The translations under genes and the position numbers were made by a program. The notes beneath the pieces were generated by a model. That model worked only from the letters and a program-made list of their open reading frames with translations. It ran no database searches and was not told the DNA's origin. From CAZLMW01 sp964560875 (GTDB lineage: Bacteria > Myxococcota_A > UBA9042), in NCBI GenBank assembly GCA_964560875.1, contig CAZLMW010000006.1, forward strand, positions 37,143 to 101,142: a DNA stretch of 64,000 nucleotides, given 5' to 3'. Positions 59,591 through 64,000 of this stretch are shown piece after piece; the first letter of the stretch is position 1; every line of letters starts with the position of its first letter.

Positions 59591-62296
59591 TCAGCCGGTA
59601 TTGCGCATTCCTGCGGCGATTCCGTTGATGGTGATGAGCAGCGCGTCGTTCAACTGTTCGGCGACCTCGGGATCCGCATCGGGATCGAGGGCGCGAACAC
59701 GTCGCAGCAGCTCCGCTTGCAGGAGGTTGAGCGGGTCGACGTAGGGGTTGCGCACGCGGATTGAACGGCGCAGGACGGCGTTGTCGGCGAGCAGTTCGTC
59801 GGTCTTGAGGCACTGCAGGATCGCGCGCTCGGTGTCGTCTCGCAGCCCGCGTAAGCGTCGCCCAATGCCTTCGGTCTGTGGCGGGCCGAGGAGCTCATCG
59901 TAGTAGGCGGCGATGCCGGGCGCTGACTTGGCGAGCACCATCTCCGCCATCGCGAGCAGCGACCGCAAGAACGGCCATTCGCGCGCCATTTGCAGCCAAG
60001 TCTGCCGGTCGGGGCCGTCGAGTCCGCGTCGCAGCGCGCTGCCCGTACCCAGCCAGGAAGGCAACAACAAGCGCGTCTGTGTCCACGCGAAGACCCAGGG
60101 GATTGCCCGCAGCGACTCGACGCCACCACCGACGCGACGTTTCGCGGGCCGGCTGGCGATCTTCATCCGGCCGATCTCGCGTTCCGGTGTGACGGCTCGG
60201 AAATACGGCACGAAGTCGGGGTCGCGACGGACGACGTCGCGGTATGCGCGCATGCCGACAGCGGCCGCGTCATCGAGAAGCGCGCGCCACTTGGCAGGCG
60301 GCGGCGCGGCAGGGACAAGGCTCGCTTCGGCGACACCGGTGACGTAGAGCTCAAGGTTGCGAAGCGCGATGCCCTGCAGCCCGAACTTGGCCTGGATGAC
60401 CTCTCCTTGCTCGGTGACTCGCATTCGCCCACGAATACTGCCAGGAGGTTGCGACAGGATCGCCTGGTGCGTGGGCCCGCCGCCGCGACCGATGGAACCG
60501 CCGCGCCCGTGAAACAGCGTCAGGTCGACGCCATGCCGATCGCACGCCGCCACGAGATCTTCCTGCGCCTCGTACAGCGCCCACGATGCGCACAGCCGCC
60601 CGGCATCCTTGGCCGAATCCGAGTAGCCGAGCATCACCTGCAAGCCGCGGTCGTCGCCGTTGATCACGGTCAGGAGTTGATCCACGACGGCGCCGCAGCC
60701 GGCCAGGTCATCGCGGGTTTCGAACAACGGAACGACCGGCAGAGGCGCCGCGATTCCCGCTTCCCGCTGCAGCAGCTGCACCGCCAACACGTCGGACGCC
60801 GACGACGCCATCGAGATCACGTAGTTGCCCAGCGATTCGCGCGGCTGTTCGGCCATGACCGCCATGCTCTCGAGCACCTCGCGGACCTCGTCGGAGCAAG
60901 CGAGGTCGCGTGGGATCAGCGGGCGCGGGTTGGCGATCTCTTCGGTCAGAAAAGCGATACGTCGGTCTTCGCCCCAGTCGTTGTAGCTGCCCAGCCCCAG
61001 CGCGGCGGTGACCGCATCGATCACATCGGCATGGCGGCCCGCATCCTGGCGAATATCGAGCCGAACCAACGTGACCCCGAAGCAATCGAGGCGGCGCAGG
61101 ATGTCGGCCAGGTGACCGTCCGCGATCAGGCCGGCGCCGGTTGCGTGAAGCGACCGAGAGATGAGCTGCAACGGCTCGCGCAGCTCGTCGGCCGCTACAT
61201 AGATATCGCTTTGGTCGGACGGCTCGTTGGAGGCGATGCGCCCGAAATGGCTGCGGGTCCGGTCGAGGCGCGCGCGGACGTCGTGCAGCAGGGCCCGATA
61301 CGGCTCGTCCTCACGGCCGACGGCGTCGCGCAGCTCGTCGCTGGCGTCGCGCAGCGACAGGGAAGCCCGCAGCCGGTCGATCTCGCGCCAATACAACTCG
61401 GCTGCCATCCACCGAGCGAGCGCGCACACCCGCCGCGTGACCTGGGCGGTGACACGCGGGTTGCCGTCGCGGTCGCCGCCCATCCACGACCCGAATCGGA
61501 TCGGCGCGCAGCCGGACGCAAGTCCGTTGCCTGTGTGTTCGCGGAGCGCGCGATCGAGCTGACGATAAAATCGCGGGATCGCGTCCCACAACGACTGCTC
61601 GAAGACGAAGAGGCCGCCGCGCGCTTCTTCAACCGGCGTGGGCCGGCGTCGCATGATCTCGTCGGTGAGCCAAATGGCCGCCAGCTCGCGTTCGATTCTG
61701 TCGCGGGTCTGCGTGCGTTCGTTCGGCGTCAGCGACGTTTCGTCCAACCGCGCGAGAAGCGCAGCGATATGGCTGTGCTTTTGCAGGATCGTGCGGCGAT
61801 TCACCTCGGTCGGGTGGGCGGTCAGGACGAGCTCGACCTGCATGTTGGCCACCGCGCCGTGAAGCTGCTGCGGATCGATGCCGGCGCGGCGGAAACGGCC
61901 GAATGCCTCATCGAGGGAGCCGACCTGGGGCGCTCCATCGGCGCGTCGGAGGTAGTCGTAGCGGCGGCGGATCCGGTGGTGTTGCTCCGCGATGTTGGCG
62001 AACCAAAGGAAGTGGGAGAACGCCCGAGCGATCACCACCGCGCGCGGCGCGTCGAGGCTTGCCAGGGTCTGCTGCAGCTCGGCGCGGGCGTCCACGTTGC
62101 CATTGCGCGCGTTCTTGGACAGCTGGCGGATCTGCTCCACGAGCTCGAAGACTTCGCTTCCTTCATGCCGCGCGATCGCGTCACCGAGCATCGCGCCGAG
62201 CATCCGGACGTCGTCTCGTAGACGTTGATGGGGCTCGCCGCGCTGCTGTTCGTCGTGCACGGCGGGATCGGCGGCCGAGGCGTCGCTGTTTTTCAT
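59591..62296 (-). CDS. ppc: phosphoenolpyruvate carboxylase
   Basis: Adds bicarbonate to PEP to give oxaloacetate, replenishing the TCA cycle. The 901 residues are of normal length. Key features seen are VLTAHPTEVNRRT (catalytic H161), GSWMGGDRDGNP, GYSDSAKDAG, FHGRGGSIGRGGGPTH (the essential second His and Arg loop) and the invariant C-terminal INGIAAGMRNTG. The start at ATG 62296 has no clear ribosome site. The SLC4-type bicarbonate transporter elsewhere in the window could supply its substrate, though they are not linked. The 3' end is 35 bp from the start of the stalk lipoprotein gene. Confidence 0.96.
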   Translation of the reverse strand: MKNSDASAADPAVHDEQQRGEPHQRLRDDVRMLGAMLGDAIARHEGSEVFELVEQIRQLSKNARNGNVDARAELQQTLASLDAPRAVVIARAFSHFLWFANIAEQHHRIRRRYDYLRRADGAPQVGSLDEAFGRFRRAGIDPQQLHGAVANMQVELVLTAHPTEVNRRTILQKHSHIAALLARLDETSLTPNERTQTRDRIERELAAIWLTDEIMRRRPTPVEEARGGLFVFEQSLWDAIPRFYRQLDRALREHTGNGLASGCAPIRFGSWMGGDRDGNPRVTAQVTRRVCALARWMAAELYWREIDRLRASLSLRDASDELRDAVGREDEPYRALLHDVRARLDRTRSHFGRIASNEPSDQSDIYVAADELREPLQLISRSLHATGAGLIADGHLADILRRLDCFGVTLVRLDIRQDAGRHADVIDAVTAALGLGSYNDWGEDRRIAFLTEEIANPRPLIPRDLACSDEVREVLESMAVMAEQPRESLGNYVISMASSASDVLAVQLLQREAGIAAPLPVVPLFETRDDLAGCGAVVDQLLTVINGDDRGLQVMLGYSDSAKDAGRLCASWALYEAQEDLVAACDRHGVDLTLFHGRGGSIGRGGGPTHQAILSQPPGSIRGRMRVTEQGEVIQAKFGLQGIALRNLELYVTGVAEASLVPAAPPPAKWRALLDDAAAVGMRAYRDVVRRDPDFVPYFRAVTPEREIGRMKIASRPAKRRVGGGVESLRAIPWVFAWTQTRLLLPSWLGTGSALRRGLDGPDRQTWLQMAREWPFLRSLLAMAEMVLAKSAPGIAAYYDELLGPPQTEGIGRRLRGLRDDTERAILQCLKTDELLADNAVLRRSIRVRNPYVDPLNLLQAELLRRVRALDPDADPEVAEQLNDALLITINGIAAGMRNTG

Positions 62297-62310
62297 GCGT
62301 GTGGGCCAGC

Positions 62311-62350
62311 AGATTTGGATTCAGCAGATTTGGATTCAGCGGATCTGGAT
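62311..62350. repeat. 15-bp tandem repeat spanning a stop codon
   Basis: Two identical 15-bp units (agatttggattcagc, 62311-62325 and 62326-62340) and a diverged third (ggatctggat) lie between the MORN-protein stop and the ppc start. The MORN stop TGA (62336-62338 on the minus strand) sits in the middle unit, so the duplicated unit supplies a second in-frame TGA. It looks like a slippage duplication of the gene's 3' end. Confidence 0.75.
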
Positions 62351-63919
62351 GACGACCGGCACGGTTGCACCGGCAGCGGCGGCACGGGCGGGGAAGCGGA
62401 GCTGCCGCAATGCGATGGACAGGCACCGATGCCAGGCGGCGTCGAGCTGTTTGCCGCGCTGGATCATACGCACGATTCCGACCCGCCCGGTCGAGTCGAC
62501 CTGGAGCTCTGCGCGCGCGCCGTCTCGCAGCGGCGGGAAGGGCCGGCTCGGGTTGCGTCGCTTGAACTGCTGGAGCCGGCGGATGTCGTAGCCAAGCGTG
62601 CACATCCGCGCGGTGGTCTGCGCGTCCTTGAATCGATTCGGGTCGAGGCTGCGTCCCTTGGGCAGCGTGACCTTGATCGAGACGTTCGGCATCCCGCCGG
62701 GCCGCATCCTCTTGAGCCGGGAGATCGTTGCAGTCGCGCTGCCGCCGCCGCTGCCCGTTGCCCGAATGCCGCGCCCGCCGCCACCTCCGGCCACGCCGCC
62801 GCGCCCGCCGACACCGACGAGTCCAGTCACGCGACCGCGGCCGAGAAAGGTCGCTCCCCGCGTGCCGAACGCCGAGACGATCGCCTTGGACTTCTTGCCC
62901 CGACCGGCGCGGATGTACTTGAGGATGCTGCGCGATCGCCGCGACGTGCGCTTGACGCCGAACCGGTTGTAGCGAACCCACGATGAGCGATCACGCTGGC
63001 CGTCTTCGTATTCGCCTTCCTCGGACTTGTGACCGTTGGCGGAGTAGCGGATCCAGTGGCCGTGACGCCGGCCGCGCCGCATCCAGCCCTCCGATCGCTT
63101 CGTGCCGTTGTTGTACCACTCGAGCCAGCGCCCCGAGCCCTTGTCCAGGCGGTTGACGCCGAGCAGGTGGCCGCGGCGGTTCCAGTACGCCCATTCGCCG
63201 TCCTTCAGCCCGTCGTTGAAGCGGCCCTCGGAGCGCTTTTCACCGTTGTTGTGCCAGACCGTGGACAGGCCGTGCGTCTTGCCGTCGAGATACGAGATAT
63301 CGTCGCGCACCAGGCCCGCGCTCCAGTAGCTGCGCCAGCGTCCGTCCCGTCGACCGCCCGCGTACGTGCCCTGCATCGCGACGTCGCCGGCGGCGTTCCA
63401 AAATGTCCACTTGCCTTGTTTTCGGTCCTCGACAATGCCGCCCTCCGCCGCCAGCTGTCCGTCGGATCGCCAACCTCTCCAGGTGCCTGAGCCCATGGTC
63501 AGCGTGACCCGCCCAAGCTCTTCGCCGGCGCGACTGAACTGCCGCCATTGTCCGTGTTTGCGGCCGTGTTTGTAGGCGCCGGACCAGACAAGTTGCGGGG
63601 CGAGGAAGTAGGTGCGCGCGGCGAGCGCGGCGCGGCCGCTGCGGTAGGTGTGACGCACGCGGACCGCCGGCCCGTGGGCGGTGCCGTCGGGATCGGCGCA
63701 AATCACCTCCCAGGTCGATTGTTCGATCGCGTGGCGCTGTTCGAGGTAGTCGCGGCGGATTCGGCGGGCTTTGCGCTGGTGGTCGGGGCCGCATTCGACG
63801 AGGAAACGCTTGGTTACGACCGGCAAACGTCGCGGGACAACGGCTTGCGCGGGGGCGACACCAACAGCGCTCAGCGCGACGGCGGTGACGGTGGCGGCGA
63901 TGGCAGAAAGCGCGCGCAT
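62336..63919 (-). CDS. exported MORN-repeat protein with TonB/AgmX-like C-terminal domain
   Basis: A 527-residue exported protein. ATG 63919 (MRALSAIAATVT) gives a signal peptide ending near APAQAV; ATG 63937 is also open. From about residue 100 it has ten or so MORN-type/YwqK-like units (YKHGRKHGQWRQF, EDRKQGKWTFWN, AGGRRDGRWRSYW, DGKTHGLSTVWHNNG, NDGLKDGEWAYWN, RRGRRHGHWIRY). These are followed by a basic Gly-rich linker and a C-terminal domain (ISRLKRMRPGGMPNVSIKVTLPKG, HRCLSIALRQLRFPA) that resembles the AgmX/PglI or TonB-like ends common in myxobacteria. Such proteins often act at the cell envelope or in motility; function here is unknown. Confidence 0.82.
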   Translation of the reverse strand: MRALSAIAATVTAVALSAVGVAPAQAVVPRRLPVVTKRFLVECGPDHQRKARRIRRDYLEQRHAIEQSTWEVICADPDGTAHGPAVRVRHTYRSGRAALAARTYFLAPQLVWSGAYKHGRKHGQWRQFSRAGEELGRVTLTMGSGTWRGWRSDGQLAAEGGIVEDRKQGKWTFWNAAGDVAMQGTYAGGRRDGRWRSYWSAGLVRDDISYLDGKTHGLSTVWHNNGEKRSEGRFNDGLKDGEWAYWNRRGHLLGVNRLDKGSGRWLEWYNNGTKRSEGWMRRGRRHGHWIRYSANGHKSEEGEYEDGQRDRSSWVRYNRFGVKRTSRRSRSILKYIRAGRGKKSKAIVSAFGTRGATFLGRGRVTGLVGVGGRGGVAGGGGGRGIRATGSGGGSATATISRLKRMRPGGMPNVSIKVTLPKGRSLDPNRFKDAQTTARMCTLGYDIRRLQQFKRRNPSRPFPPLRDGARAELQVDSTGRVGIVRMIQRGKQLDAAWHRCLSIALRQLRFPARAAAAGATVPVVIQIR

Positions 63920-64000
63920 CACCGCTGAACATAGCATATGGCCGCCCCCAGGCCCGATTGGAAGTCGCTGACTGAGCGATAGGCCGGGTCCGGGCCACCC

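Noticed and set aside
62336..63919. YwqK-type antitoxin of a toxin-antitoxin pair.
   Set aside because: The MORN-like repeats invite this label, but the protein is exported, has a TonB/AgmX-like end and no toxin gene is adjacent.

Overview
This is a GC-rich, densely coded bacterial window with about 43 protein genes. I see no rRNA, tRNA, CRISPR array, insertion sequence or prophage. The most likely source is a Myxococcota-type (former Deltaproteobacteria) genome. The reasons are the many secreted lipoproteins built from cysteine-rich CDDGDxCT-type repeats and Gly/Ser linkers, the ECF sigma/caspase operon, long Asp/Ser/Gly/Pro-rich lipoprotein tethers and TPR/beta-propeller envelope proteins. 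The exact lineage cannot be read from the window. A run of exactly 100 N (10565-10664) marks a scaffold join in a draft or metagenome assembly.

Layout. 1-4719 (minus): a probable operon of a TXNDC12/AGR-like thioredoxin, a prephenate dehydrogenase-chorismate mutase fusion, a type I-beta DAHP synthase, and an ABC-2 ATPase and permease; the permease runs off the left edge. 4844-9223: Kbl, a PQQ-dehydrogenase/cytochrome c lipoprotein and a Nudix hydrolase. 9403-15743 (plus): two tandem Cys-rich Gly/Ser lipoproteins, then a tightly coupled operon of ECF sigma factor, two-zinc-finger anti-sigma/DUF4384 protein, secreted caspase-like protease and lipoprotein, closed by a strong bidirectional terminator. 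15774-17307 (minus): DUF971 protein, YbjN-like protein and the N-terminal half of a cytochrome P450. 17494-26759: a Cys-rich propeller-like lipoprotein, aldonolactone oxidase, thiolase, an SLC4-type bicarbonate transporter, a four-repeat helical protein (HFAG repeats) and a secreted HEIVH metalloprotease. 26731-32976 (minus): a giant Cys-rich lipoprotein followed 21 bp later by a protein with two complete radical SAM domains. 33237-42357: GCS2-CBS ligase, YjbQ, a double FKBP lipoprotein, a secreted thioredoxin, TruD and a SWIM-SNF2 helicase. 42423-46809 (minus): amidohydrolase, SGNH membrane protein and a second amidohydrolase lacking its HxH metal site. 46958-48196: a lipoprotein and a single-haem cytochrome lipoprotein. 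48338-57351 (minus): an overlapping four-gene operon of VTT/TVP38 membrane protein, AsmA/TamB-like bridge protein, YnbE/YdbL-like lipoprotein and propeller-TPR protein. 57382-63919 (minus): an Asp/Thr-rich lipoprotein, PEP carboxylase and a MORN-repeat protein.

How the genes may work together. Much of the window is cell-envelope biology: over ten lipoproteins, secreted redox and folding factors, a probable lipid-transfer operon and a surface-protein/radical-SAM pair. Metabolic genes (aromatic amino acids, PEPC, Kbl, thiolase, bicarbonate transport) are interspersed. The strongest candidates for undescribed systems are the radical SAM/giant Cys-rich lipoprotein operon, the sigma/anti-sigma/caspase/lipoprotein operon, the VTT-AsmA-lipoprotein-TPR operon and the bacterial SLC4 protein with an EIIA-like N-terminus. 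These functional links are inferred from gene order and motifs only.
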